The notes under the pieces are model-generated. The model did not search any database, had not been told where the DNA came from, and was given only the letters and a program-made list of their open reading frames with translations. Below, one piece after another: positions 1 through 7,507 of a stretch of DNA of 64,000 nucleotides. This DNA is from an uncultured Clostridia bacterium (GTDB lineage: Bacteria; Bacillota; Clostridia; Oscillospirales; CAG-272). Position numbers and translations under genes: made by a program. Within the stretch, counting starts at the first letter, position 1; the number at the start of each line of letters is the position of its first letter. Location of the stretch: contig CANRIL010000006.1 in the NCBI GenBank assembly GCA_947630625.1, positions 35,834 through 99,833 on the forward strand. Reading direction: 5' to 3'.

Positions 1-477
1 CATTTCTTCGCGAACGATCAGGAATATAAACGCCAGGACTGCGAATCCGTGCTTTCCGAGCGGTGCGCGAGGGAGATACACCTGCGCGCGTTTGAGATCG
101 CGGTTAAGGAGGGCGGCGCGCGGTCGATCATGACATCGTACAATCCCGCGAACGACTGCCAGTGCGCCTCAAGCTACGACCTGACAACGACCGTACTGCG
201 CGGCGAATGGGGCTTTGAAGGCATGGTCATGACTGACTGGTGGGCTAAAGGCAACAAGATCGGCGGCAGGTCAGATCAGAAAAAGCGCGCCGAGATGGTG
301 CGCGCACAGAACGACATATTCATGGTGACGGACGACGCCGCCTCGGCGCACGACAACATGATGAAATCTCTCCGCCGCGGCACGCTCACGCGCGGCGAGC
401 TGTGCAGGTCGGCGAAAAACGTACTCTCGTTTATAATGACGACACCGTCATTTTCACGTACTATAAACAAAAGTTAA
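1..477 (+). CDS. Glycoside hydrolase family 3 protein, C-terminal part (5' end outside the window)
   Basis: The frame is open from base 1, upstream of the first internal GTG at 49, so the gene enters from the left. The text around residues 1-60 (HFFANDQEY, SERCAREIHLRAFEIAVKE, MTSYNPAND) and MTDWW is the late part of the GH3 (beta/alpha)8 barrel; the Asp of MTDWW is at the position of the catalytic nucleophile. The protein stops about 80 residues later with the barrel-ending pattern ELCRSAKNVLSFIM and no alpha/beta sandwich domain follows. In ordinary GH3 enzymes that second domain comes after the barrel. Ending here fits the reversed-domain GH3 beta-glucosidases described from Ruminococcus albus and Butyrivibrio, where the sandwich domain comes first. 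The alternative is truncation, but the end looks natural. The SGNH esterase gene follows 15 bp downstream, so the two are probably co-transcribed. Confidence 0.85.
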   Translation, partial: HFFANDQEYKRQDCESVLSERCAREIHLRAFEIAVKEGGARSIMTSYNPANDCQCASSYDLTTTVLRGEWGFEGMVMTDWWAKGNKIGGRSDQKKRAEMVRAQNDIFMVTDDAASAHDNMMKSLRRGTLTRGELCRSAKNVLSFIMTTPSFSRTINKS

Positions 478-492
478 GGAAAGGGCAAAGTT

Positions 493-1137
493 ATGGAGCT
501 TAAAGGCAAACGCATAACATTTTTAGGCGACAGCATAACAGAGGGCTGGGGAACGAGCTGCGCCGAGGCGCGGTACGACAATCTGCTCGCGAGGGACGCG
601 GAGCTTGGGAGCACGTTCACAAACGGCGTCGGCGGCACGCGGATCGCGTATCAGCGCAATTCGTCCGCAGACCCGAAATGGGACCTCTACTTCTGCGGCA
701 GGGCGTCGCAGCTCGATCTGTCGGGAGACGTGATCGTCGTCTTCGGCGGAACGAACGATTACGGCCACGGCAACGCGCCGTTCGGCACGGATAGCGACAG
801 GCAGCCGGACACATTCTGCGGGGCGGTCAACTTTTTGATGCATTACCTTAAGGGAAGATATCCGAAATCGCGCGTCGTCTTTGTGACGCCGATGAAGAGA
901 TGGGGCGGAAACGTCCCCTCGAACGCGACGGGACACAACCTCGCCGAATACGCGGACGTGATAGTCCGCGCCGGGCAGCGAAACGGCGTTCCGGTGCTCG
1001 ACCTCTATAACGAGCTGCCGATCGACCCCGACATCGAGGAGGACAGGCACGAATATACGATAGACGGGCTGCACCCGAACGACCGGGGACACGCGATGAT
1101 CGCGGAGGAGTTGCGCCGTTTTCTGGAGGCGCTTTGA
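493..1137 (+). CDS. SGNH/GDSL-family hydrolase (probable carbohydrate esterase or acylhydrolase)
   Basis: This 214-residue protein has all SGNH blocks: GDSITEG (Ser14 nucleophile) near the N-terminus, the block II Gly region GVGGTRIA, GGTNDY for the oxyanion Asn, and DGLHPN near the C-terminus giving the catalytic Asp and His. There is no signal peptide, so it should act in the cytoplasm. Family members remove acetyl or acyl groups from sugars and lipids; the position just behind a GH3 beta-glucosidase suggests deacetylation of imported oligosaccharides, which is inference. The ATG at 493 has a purine-rich ribosome site (aaggaaaggg) upstream. Its stop codon overlaps the TTG start of the next gene. 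Confidence 0.86.
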   Translation: MELKGKRITFLGDSITEGWGTSCAEARYDNLLARDAELGSTFTNGVGGTRIAYQRNSSADPKWDLYFCGRASQLDLSGDVIVVFGGTNDYGHGNAPFGTDSDRQPDTFCGAVNFLMHYLKGRYPKSRVVFVTPMKRWGGNVPSNATGHNLAEYADVIVRAGQRNGVPVLDLYNELPIDPDIEEDRHEYTIDGLHPNDRGHAMIAEELRRFLEAL

Positions 1138-1754
1138 CGGAGAGGTGCGGCGGCTGGCCGCATTGGGAGCTTATGACGGATTATCACGATCATGAATGGG
1201 GAACGCCCGTGCATGACGACAAGATCCAGTTTGAGCACCTGATGATGGAGGCGCTGCAATGCGGACTTTCGTGGACGCTGATGATGAAAAAGCGCGACAT
1301 CCTCCGCGCCGCGTTTGACGGATTCGATTATGAGCGCGTCGCGAACTTCGGCGAAGCTGACGTTCGGCGCATCATGAACATCGACGGGATGATAAAGTGC
1401 AGGCGCAAAATCGAGGCGGTCGTTGAAAACGCTGGGAGGTTTATCGAGGTCAGGGAGGAATTCGGCAGCTTCAGTGATTACATATGGGGCTGGACGGGCG
1501 GCGCGACGCTGCTTTACGAGGGACACGAAAAGGGAAACGTACCGGCGAAGACAGCGCTCTCGGAAGAGATCGCGCGCGACCTTAAGCGGCGTGGATTTTC
1601 GTATCTCGGCGCGGTCACGGTATATTCGCACCTTCAGGCGTGCGGCGTCATAAACGACCACGAGGAGCGCTGCTTCAGGTATGCGGAGATCAACGGCTCC
1701 GGCAGGACAATGAAGGTGACGGAGGATTTCAAAGGCATTTTGCCGAAAAAATAA
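1134..1754 (+). CDS. tag: DNA-3-methyladenine glycosylase I
   Basis: The product excises 3-methyladenine from alkylated DNA in base-excision repair. The 206-residue protein matches the Tag family along its length: N-terminal RCGGWPHWELMTDYHDHEWG, HDDKIQFEHLMMEALQCGLSW, the RRGFSYLGAVTVYSHLQACG block, and the closing NDHEERCFR. Cys5 and His18, together with the His and Cys of NDHEERC, correspond to the zinc ligands of E. coli Tag. The start is TTG at 1134, read within the TTGA that also carries the stop of the esterase gene; GGAGG lies 5 bp upstream (1124-1128), which supports this start. Translational coupling to the esterase is likely although the functions are unrelated. Confidence 0.94.
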   Translation: MTERCGGWPHWELMTDYHDHEWGTPVHDDKIQFEHLMMEALQCGLSWTLMMKKRDILRAAFDGFDYERVANFGEADVRRIMNIDGMIKCRRKIEAVVENAGRFIEVREEFGSFSDYIWGWTGGATLLYEGHEKGNVPAKTALSEEIARDLKRRGFSYLGAVTVYSHLQACGVINDHEERCFRYAEINGSGRTMKVTEDFKGILPKK

Positions 1755-1769
1755 TATTTGAAATATAAA

Positions 1770-1800
1770 CAGCCGGACAAAGCGCGTCTTTGTCCGGCTG
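1770..1800. terminator. Hairpin terminator between convergent genes (tag side)
   Basis: A perfect 13-bp stem (1770-1782 with 1788-1800) and a 5-base loop lie 15 bp after the tag stop codon. The U-run on the plus side is weak. On the minus side the bases after the stem are T/A-rich, so it may act in both directions. Confidence 0.6.
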
Positions 1801-1819
1801 TCCCCGTAATAAGGAAAAT

Positions 1820-1847
1820 GCCCCTGCGCGGAAAACCGCGCAGGGGC
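1820..1847 (-). terminator. Rho-independent terminator of the Cys-rich protein gene
   Basis: A perfect 12-bp GC-rich stem (1820-1831 with 1836-1847) with a 4-base loop sits 17 bp beyond the minus-strand stop at 1865. It is followed on the minus strand by a T-rich stretch (attttcctt). Confidence 0.75.
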
Positions 1848-1864
1848 TTGCCCATTATGCAAAA

Positions 1865-2185
1865 TTATTCAGCGTCGCCCTCGTCGGAAGCTTCGGTTTC
1901 GTCAGAAGCCTCTGTCTCTTCCTCGCAGCAGCACTCATCTTCCTCGTCGCAGCAGCATTCGTCGTCTTCGCAGCAGCACTCGTCCTCGTCATCCTCGCCG
2001 CAGCAGCACTCGTCGTCATCGTCATCATCGAGATCGTCAATGTCTTCAAGCTCCACCGTTACCTTGAGATATTTCTTGAAGACGCGTTCAAGTATAGCCT
2101 CAGCGGCAACAAAAGCTCCAATCACGGCGGCGATAATGATAAGCGCGCGCCAAAATCCTTTACACGGGCAGTTTTTCTTTTCCAT
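1865..2185 (-). CDS. Small membrane-anchored protein with acidic, Cys-triplet repeat tail
   Basis: This 106-residue protein starts MEKKNCPCKGFWRA, has one hydrophobic segment at about residues 14-30 and a short amphipathic stretch to about residue 46. The rest of the chain is almost only Asp, Glu and Cys, with four CCC triplets spaced by acidic runs (DDECCC, DECCC, DDECCC, DECCC), then a Glu/Thr/Ser/Ala tail. The first residues also carry a CPC pair. Cys triplets among acidic residues suggest metal binding or redox buffering at the membrane face, but no family was recognised. The start is supported by AAAGGAGG about 12 bp upstream, and a promoter and terminator flank the gene, so this looks like a real monocistronic gene. 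The repetitive opposite-strand reading frames are compositional shadows. Confidence 0.78.
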   Translation of the reverse strand: MEKKNCPCKGFWRALIIIAAVIGAFVAAEAILERVFKKYLKVTVELEDIDDLDDDDDDECCCGEDDEDECCCEDDECCCDEEDECCCEEETEASDETEASDEGDAE

Positions 2186-2244
2186 CTAAAAAACTACCTC
2201 CTTTCTTTTTCACTGATTAGGCGGTGCAAAATCCCACCTATATG

Positions 2245-2274
2245 ATTATATCATGCGCCGTCGGTACAAGTCAA
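2245..2274 (-). promoter_or_regulatory. Promoter of the Cys-rich protein gene
   Basis: On the minus strand TTGACT (2269-2274) and TATAAT (2245-2250) are 18 bp apart, about 60 bp before the start codon. The -10 lies in a short dyad, ATGAT-ATA-ATCAT. Confidence 0.7.
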
Positions 2275-2456
2275 GCAGTAAGGCGAAATAATATTAAGAA
2301 AATATTGCAAAATTCCGTCTGTTTGCGCTTTACGGTTTCCGCGATGCGGTGCATGTTATATTTAAAGGCGCAATAGGAATCATATGTTAATGTTGCACAA
2401 TAAGCCCGTCCAAAATTTATACAATACGTAGAAAATATATTAATTGGCATTATCTC

Positions 2457-2485
2457 TCGACAAAAAGCTAATATAGGTTTATAAT
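2457..2485 (+). promoter_or_regulatory. Promoter of the secreted-protein gene at 2547
   Basis: TCGACA (2457-2462) and a perfect TATAAT (2480-2485) are separated by 17 bp. Transcription would start about 55 bp before the ATG. The surrounding 2280-2520 region is strongly AT-rich and holds no other gene. Confidence 0.72.
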
Positions 2486-2546
2486 ATTATACAGTGGATG
2501 TAAAAGGCAGAGCGGCAAAAAAATATTGAATGAAAGGAGGTTTACC

Positions 2547-3119
2547 ATGAAAAGAATCATAAGTCTTTTGCTTATCGTCGCAATGACATTTGTGTTGATT
2601 ATCAGCGTTTCCGCAAGTGAATCGTCTACAAATGATTACTGGAAGACATTCGATTGCTACGATTACGGCTGGAAAGGTGATATTGACCCCGCACACAGCG
2701 GTAAACCAGCAGAGCTCTATACTCGCATGGGCATTTTGAGCGATATGTCAATGGTTCGTGCTCAGTCATCAATTATCTGGAGAAATGATCCGGAAGCTGC
2801 CGGGAAAAATGTAGCAATTCTTGCCCGTTTCAGTGAATCTTATCAGCGCAAGGAACATTGGACTTTAGGGACTTACGCGAGAGAGACGGAAGTTTTCTTC
2901 GAGTTTCCGGCTTGTCCGGCAAACTACTCTAATACTTTGATTTTCAATAAGGATTATTTCATTGAAATCCCGAATGACCCGCTCGGATTTTATTACTGGA
3001 GTGGCTTCGGGTTCGAGGTAAAATTCTATTATGATGTTAGGGTTGGCACCGATCTTTCTAAAGTTGATTATGATGAATCATCTATATTAGGCGTGCCTGC
3101 ATCGGAATTCCCAAACTGA
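2547..3119 (+). CDS. Secreted protein of unknown function
   Basis: The product is 190 residues with a clear Sec signal peptide (MKRII, then a hydrophobic core, ending ISVSAS near residue 24). The mature part is rich in aromatic residues (YWKTFDCYDYGWKGD, FYYWSGFGFEVKFYYD) and has no motif I recognise. The start is the ATG at 2547 with AAAGGAGG 6 bp upstream; an in-frame TTG at 2526 lies before this ribosome site and is rejected. Codon use is visibly more AT-rich than in flanking genes, suggesting recent acquisition. The lipoprotein gene begins 106 bp downstream with only a weak inverted repeat between them. Confidence 0.8.
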   Translation: MKRIISLLLIVAMTFVLIISVSASESSTNDYWKTFDCYDYGWKGDIDPAHSGKPAELYTRMGILSDMSMVRAQSSIIWRNDPEAAGKNVAILARFSESYQRKEHWTLGTYARETEVFFEFPACPANYSNTLIFNKDYFIEIPNDPLGFYYWSGFGFEVKFYYDVRVGTDLSKVDYDESSILGVPASEFPN

Positions 3120-3225
3120 CGAAATTTCACCAGAGATTTAATCCGGATTAGCAGACATGCCGCTCTGCTTTTACATATTTTTTAATGCGATAAATAAACA
3201 AATTTGAATACGAGAGGTAAATAAC

Positions 3226-4635
3226 ATGAGGCGGGTATTATGTATTATGCTTGCGGCAGTGATGCTCATATGTATGCCGTCGTGCCAAAAGCCGGATGAG
3301 ACGGTGGGGAACGATTCCGGCGAACATGATGCCGTGTCCGGGGCTGTCGGCGAAAACGACCCACCCAAAACGCCCGAAAATTATGCCGAAAAATATAGCG
3401 CTCTTTATAGTGACGACACTGTTTACAATACGAACATGTATACGGGGTACAGCCTATATTTTACAGTTTCGGTGAAAAGAAGCGATCCCAGTGTGAAGAC
3501 TTTAGCCGAAGTTCTTCTTGACAGCCCCGGGGAAGCGCTTTATGCACACGAAGACCCGACATGCAGACATTCGGACGGAACATGCCCGATGGCAATGGAA
3601 AACTGCCGGGGAACGAGTCAGAAGACGCTCATAGTGAATCCGAAAACAAGAAAGCTTCCGATCGTCTATTATTTTAATGTTATAATGGTAACTGCTGAGG
3701 AGACTGTGGAGGGTTTTTACGGTGATAACGGCAATCTTGAGATAGGAGATACCGTAAAGTTTACGGAGGTAAGGGAATACGATGTTGAAACCGGGGATGT
3801 GAGAGTGGTGGCAACGATCCCGTATTCTCGTGTTTTAGACGCCTGGTGTTATCGCGGAAAGCTGTATTTACAATCAGAGCGCACGGGCGGGAGATACAGA
3901 TTCGGGGCCGTCGACCTTGCGACGGGAGAATTTAAAGACACGGAGATACCGGAGTCTGTATATATGATAGGCATAACGAACGGCAGAATATGGTATATCT
4001 CGGTTTACAACATTATAGGAAGCTGCTCGCCGCAGCTGACCGATTATCGCGATGAATATAATATCGGGGCCTCCGAATGCAGGAAGGGATATCTTGGCAA
4101 CACATTATGCGGGCGCGCCGGAGACGGAGTCATATATTATGAGCGTGACTGCCGCCATCGGGATGAGCTTGCGGACGATCCGAATACAGATTGGTACATG
4201 GTTTCGGATCTATACATGCTCAAGGCAGACGATATAGAAGCCGGGGCTGTGTCTGTCGCTAAGGACGTGCTCGCGTTTGATATATGCGAGGGAGATTTAT
4301 ATTATACTCAGTTTGATTATAAGGAATTCGGCATGACGACGCTTGACGGCGGAAAGCATGAATTTATGATGCGGTCATACGACGGAGGTTCGCTTTACAA
4401 ATACGATCACAATACGGGCGAAAATGTCACATGCTACAAAGATATAGGCGTAGGGGTTGAGTGGTATCCGTTGGACCTTGAAGTGGTTGACGGGAAAGCA
4501 ATATTCTACGGTCTGCGTTATCGCGATTTTGAGGGCTGCGAGTCTTATGATGGCCGTGACAACATCTGTGTTGCGGATATTGAAACGGGCAAGTGGTTCC
4601 CCGCCTACTCGTCGATTTACATGATAGATGAATGA
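3226..4635 (+). CDS. Putative lipoprotein, extracellular sensor-like beta-propeller
   Basis: This 469-residue protein has a lipoprotein signal: hydrophobic N-terminus and CMPSC with Cys20 as the lipidation site, followed by a flexible acidic linker. The body alternates short strands with phrases such as GKLYLQSERTGGRYRFGAVDLATGEF, GDLYYTQFDY and GKAIFYGLRY. These recurring read-out blades resemble the beta-propeller-like lipoproteins (DUF5050-type) that are common in Clostridia. An early Cys-rich stretch (DPTCRHSDGTCPMAMENC) could bind metal or form disulfides. The gene is moderately AT-rich. It ends 51 bp before the permease start and may form an operon with it; similar lipoprotein/permease pairs are frequent in Clostridia. 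The precise role is unknown. Confidence 0.78.
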   Translation: MRRVLCIMLAAVMLICMPSCQKPDETVGNDSGEHDAVSGAVGENDPPKTPENYAEKYSALYSDDTVYNTNMYTGYSLYFTVSVKRSDPSVKTLAEVLLDSPGEALYAHEDPTCRHSDGTCPMAMENCRGTSQKTLIVNPKTRKLPIVYYFNVIMVTAEETVEGFYGDNGNLEIGDTVKFTEVREYDVETGDVRVVATIPYSRVLDAWCYRGKLYLQSERTGGRYRFGAVDLATGEFKDTEIPESVYMIGITNGRIWYISVYNIIGSCSPQLTDYRDEYNIGASECRKGYLGNTLCGRAGDGVIYYERDCRHRDELADDPNTDWYMVSDLYMLKADDIEAGAVSVAKDVLAFDICEGDLYYTQFDYKEFGMTTLDGGKHEFMMRSYDGGSLYKYDHNTGENVTCYKDIGVGVEWYPLDLEVVDGKAIFYGLRYRDFEGCESYDGRDNICVADIETGKWFPAYSSIYMIDE

Positions 4636-4686
4636 TGTATACGGTTGACGGCGCTTGATCGAGGGAATTTTTCTGGGGAGGGTGAG

Positions 4687-7215
4687 ATGAAATTAGTTCA
4701 ATATGAGCTTCGGAAGCTCCGCGGTATCAGGTATCTTTGGGTCATGCTCGTCGTTTTCGCGGTATTTTGCGCGGGTACGTTTTATTTTCAGTACAGGACG
4801 TTTGCCGCGGTGGGAAAGAACAGCGCGGAATTTGACAGCGCCGTCAAGACGCTCGCTAAAGAATATATGAACGACACCTCCCGGCTCGATCGCGTCCGCA
4901 CCGAATATGAGATAAATTCGCGGATGATCGGGGACGCGAAAGATGAGCTGAACGCAAAATATGAGGCGCAATACGGAGTTGATTATATTTTCGACGACAG
5001 CCTGATGAAGCTTTACAGCTCCGAATGCGATCGGATAGAACGCGAATTTGAATATAAAAACACGCTCGGTTTCTATGAAAACGACGGCGAGGAGATACCG
5101 GACATTGAGCTCTACCGCGGCGTGATCGCGTACCTCTCCGATCAAACCGAATTCCGGAATCACATAGAGCAGGTCGTCCGCACGTCCGACCTGAATCTTC
5201 ACCGCATCGAGATTCGCGGCGGCATCGGAACGCCGCTGCACGAGTATCAGCTCCATTTCAACACGATTTACAAGCGCGTCGCCGACAACGTCTATTTCGA
5301 GGGACCTAAAGCGGGAGCGGGATGGAATTTTTACTATGAATTCGATTCGACCCCCGTGTTCATTTTCCTGTTTCTTGTCCTCGCGTCCGGCGCCGTATTT
5401 TTGAATGAGCGCGCGTGCGGCACGCTCAGCATCATACGCATCACACGCAAGGGAAGGCTCAAAACGGCGCTCGCGAAGCTGGCGGCGCTCATCATTCTCG
5501 ATATATTTGCCGTCATCGTATTCACGCTCGCGGTGACGCTGACGTGTGCCGCGATGTTTGACATGTCGGGCGGCAACATGCCGATACAGTCACTGCTAGA
5601 CATGTGGAACTGCCCGTATCTCGTCTCGATTTGGGGATTCTGGCTGATGCAGCTGCTGATGCGGTGTTTCTGTGCCGTCGTATTCTCATGTATTTCCGCC
5701 GCTGCCGCCGCGATATCGCTTTCCCCGCCGATAACATACGCGGTCGGCGCGCTCGTTTTGACGGGAAACATGATCGTCAATTATATAATCACGTTCAACG
5801 ACGCGATAAGGATCAACCTTATCGGCATGGCGTCGATGGACGCGATCGCGGATTACAGCGAAATTCTTGTATTCGGTCACTACCATTCGACGCTTCTGAC
5901 CGGTATCGTATTTTTCGCCGCCGTCGCCGTGCTCACGGCGGCAGCCGCCGTATTTTTCGGCATGAGGCGGAGCGCGGTTCCGTCAACGGCGCGCCTTCGC
6001 GGCTTTGTGTTGTCGGTAAAGCGCCGCGTCGGCGGCGCGATATCGCGCGGGAGCGGGAAAAAGGCGGACGGAGATGCTGTGCGCGATAAGTCCCGAACGA
6101 AGGGAAAAGGGAGTGTGACATCGCTTTACGCATGGGAGATTAGAAAATTGGCGACTCCCGGAGCCGCCGCGGTCGTGGCGGTGCTGTTTGCCGCGTCCGC
6201 GTACACGTCGTATGTGTTTTATACTGAAAAACCCGCGTTCACGCTGTCGGATTTCGAAGAATATCTCGGCGACGAGTGGCTTGGCGAGTTGACCGACGAG
6301 ATGGCGGCAAAGATAAACGCTGAATATGATGAATTTGAGTACATTACGTCGACCGACACGTGGAACGAGAAGGCGGGGGAATATCTCTCCGGTCAGATAA
6401 CGGAGGCGGAATTCGAGGAATACAGAAACAAATACTACGATATCATTGAATCGGGCGAGTCGACGGAGAGGCTGTTTGAGAGGTATAAATATCTTGACGA
6501 GCAGAAAAAGCTGACGGGCGTCAACGTCTGGGTCGTGCCGACGATCGGGCTTTCGCGGCTGTTCGCGAGGAACATAAACGTCTGGAGATTCGCCGCCGTG
6601 ATCTTCATCTTCGCGCGTATGTATACGTGCGACTACGCGGGCAAAAGCTCGGAGGGCAACTTCGCCGCGCTGCTCCGCTCGACGAAGCGCGGCAGGCGCG
6701 ATTCTTACCGCGCGAAGGTGTTGTCGATGCTGACGTTGTCCGTTATCCTGTCGCTGCTCTTTGAGCTGTCCGACCTTGCCGTCGGTATAGCGGTGACAGA
6801 CCACATCGGGGAAATGCTCGCGGCGCCCGTGCTGTCAGTCCCGTCGTACGTCATGTTCACGGACGGGATAACGGTCGGCGGATTTATCGCCGTGTCCGTG
6901 CTGCTGCGGACGCTGGCGACGGTCATTCTCGCCGCGCTGACGTGCGCGTCGTCGTTTTTGATGAAAAAACTGCCGCCCGCGCTGATCCTCACGTCCGTTT
7001 TCACGCTTGTGCCGTATGCGCTCGTTTATATGGGCGTCGGGGCGGTGCGCGCGGTCGATTTTACGCCGATGATAGCGGGAGGTCTGCTGCTTCTGCGTTC
7101 AGCCGAGCAGAACGTTTTCGGGCAGGTATACGCGTTCGCACTGCTGCTCGCCGCCGGATATATGGCGGTCGCCGCCGCGTCGTCGCTGTATGTCCGCTGG
7201 CGCACGGGGAAATAA
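4687..7215 (+). CDS. Double-length ABC-2-like membrane permease
   Basis: This 842-residue integral membrane protein is built as two tandem halves. Each starts with a cytoplasmic motif (YELRKLRG at residue 5; YAWEIRKLA near residue 483), one membrane helix, a large charged extracytoplasmic region of about 150-190 residues, and then a block of five to six hydrophobic segments. This is the ABC-2 permease plan, fused as an internal duplication. A basic linker (around residues 440-480) joins the halves. No ATP-binding subunit is encoded next to it, so the ATPase must be elsewhere if it is a transporter. ATG 4687 has GGGGAGG 5 bp upstream and is preferred to the in-frame start at 4645. Substrate unknown; export or lipoprotein handling is possible. 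Confidence 0.72.
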   Translation: MKLVQYELRKLRGIRYLWVMLVVFAVFCAGTFYFQYRTFAAVGKNSAEFDSAVKTLAKEYMNDTSRLDRVRTEYEINSRMIGDAKDELNAKYEAQYGVDYIFDDSLMKLYSSECDRIEREFEYKNTLGFYENDGEEIPDIELYRGVIAYLSDQTEFRNHIEQVVRTSDLNLHRIEIRGGIGTPLHEYQLHFNTIYKRVADNVYFEGPKAGAGWNFYYEFDSTPVFIFLFLVLASGAVFLNERACGTLSIIRITRKGRLKTALAKLAALIILDIFAVIVFTLAVTLTCAAMFDMSGGNMPIQSLLDMWNCPYLVSIWGFWLMQLLMRCFCAVVFSCISAAAAAISLSPPITYAVGALVLTGNMIVNYIITFNDAIRINLIGMASMDAIADYSEILVFGHYHSTLLTGIVFFAAVAVLTAAAAVFFGMRRSAVPSTARLRGFVLSVKRRVGGAISRGSGKKADGDAVRDKSRTKGKGSVTSLYAWEIRKLATPGAAAVVAVLFAASAYTSYVFYTEKPAFTLSDFEEYLGDEWLGELTDEMAAKINAEYDEFEYITSTDTWNEKAGEYLSGQITEAEFEEYRNKYYDIIESGESTERLFERYKYLDEQKKLTGVNVWVVPTIGLSRLFARNINVWRFAAVIFIFARMYTCDYAGKSSEGNFAALLRSTKRGRRDSYRAKVLSMLTLSVILSLLFELSDLAVGIAVTDHIGEMLAAPVLSVPSYVMFTDGITVGGFIAVSVLLRTLATVILAALTCASSFLMKKLPPALILTSVFTLVPYALVYMGVGAVRAVDFTPMIAGGLLLLRSAEQNVFGQVYAFALLLAAGYMAVAAASSLYVRWRTGK

Positions 7216-7220
7216 AAAAA

Positions 7221-7351
7221 TTATATCCGAGGCGGTGAAGCCGCTGAGGATATCGCAGAAAGGGAATCTGCTGCGGATATCGCAGGAGGGAAACCGCTGG
7301 GAATATTGCAGAAGGTGAACCCTCTTGCAGATATCGCAGGAGAACTGCCTG
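7221..7351. repeat. Five degenerate 25-27 bp tandem repeats
   Basis: Units at 7221-7246, 7247-7273, 7274-7299, 7300-7326 and 7327-7351 share the pattern GGATATCGCAG-AGGGAA--CGCTG. They lie directly after the permease stop. There are no spacers between units and no coding frame. From 7352 to 7465 there is a GC-rich inverted pair (gccgccgc/gcggcgg) and AT-rich DNA with no gene. Confidence 0.75.
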
Positions 7352-7465
7352 TTTCGCGGCAGGGAAAAGCCGCCGCGGCTGTGCTTTTGCGGCGGAGCCT
7401 TTCATTAAAGGCTTACGATAAATTTCCCGTCTATATGATAAAAGCCCCACCAATATAACCAATAT

Positions 7466-7498
7466 AATAAAGGCTCCGCCGGAAGCGGAGCCTTTATT
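7466..7498 (-). terminator. Terminator of the pheST operon
   Basis: A perfect 14-bp stem (7466-7479 with 7485-7498) with a 5-base loop sits 9 bp beyond the pheT stop. AT-rich ends on both arms make it usable from either side. Confidence 0.8.
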
Positions 7499-7507
7499 GC
7501 GTAGAGC

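Noticed and set aside
1758..2245. Plus-strand frames opposite the Cys-rich protein
   Set aside because: Their Ser/Gln-rich or hydrophobic readings are shadows of the DDECCC repeat; the minus strand alone has promoter, ribosome site and terminator.
7221..7351. CRISPR array interpretation of the 26-bp repeats
   Set aside because: There are no spacers and units differ in sequence and length.
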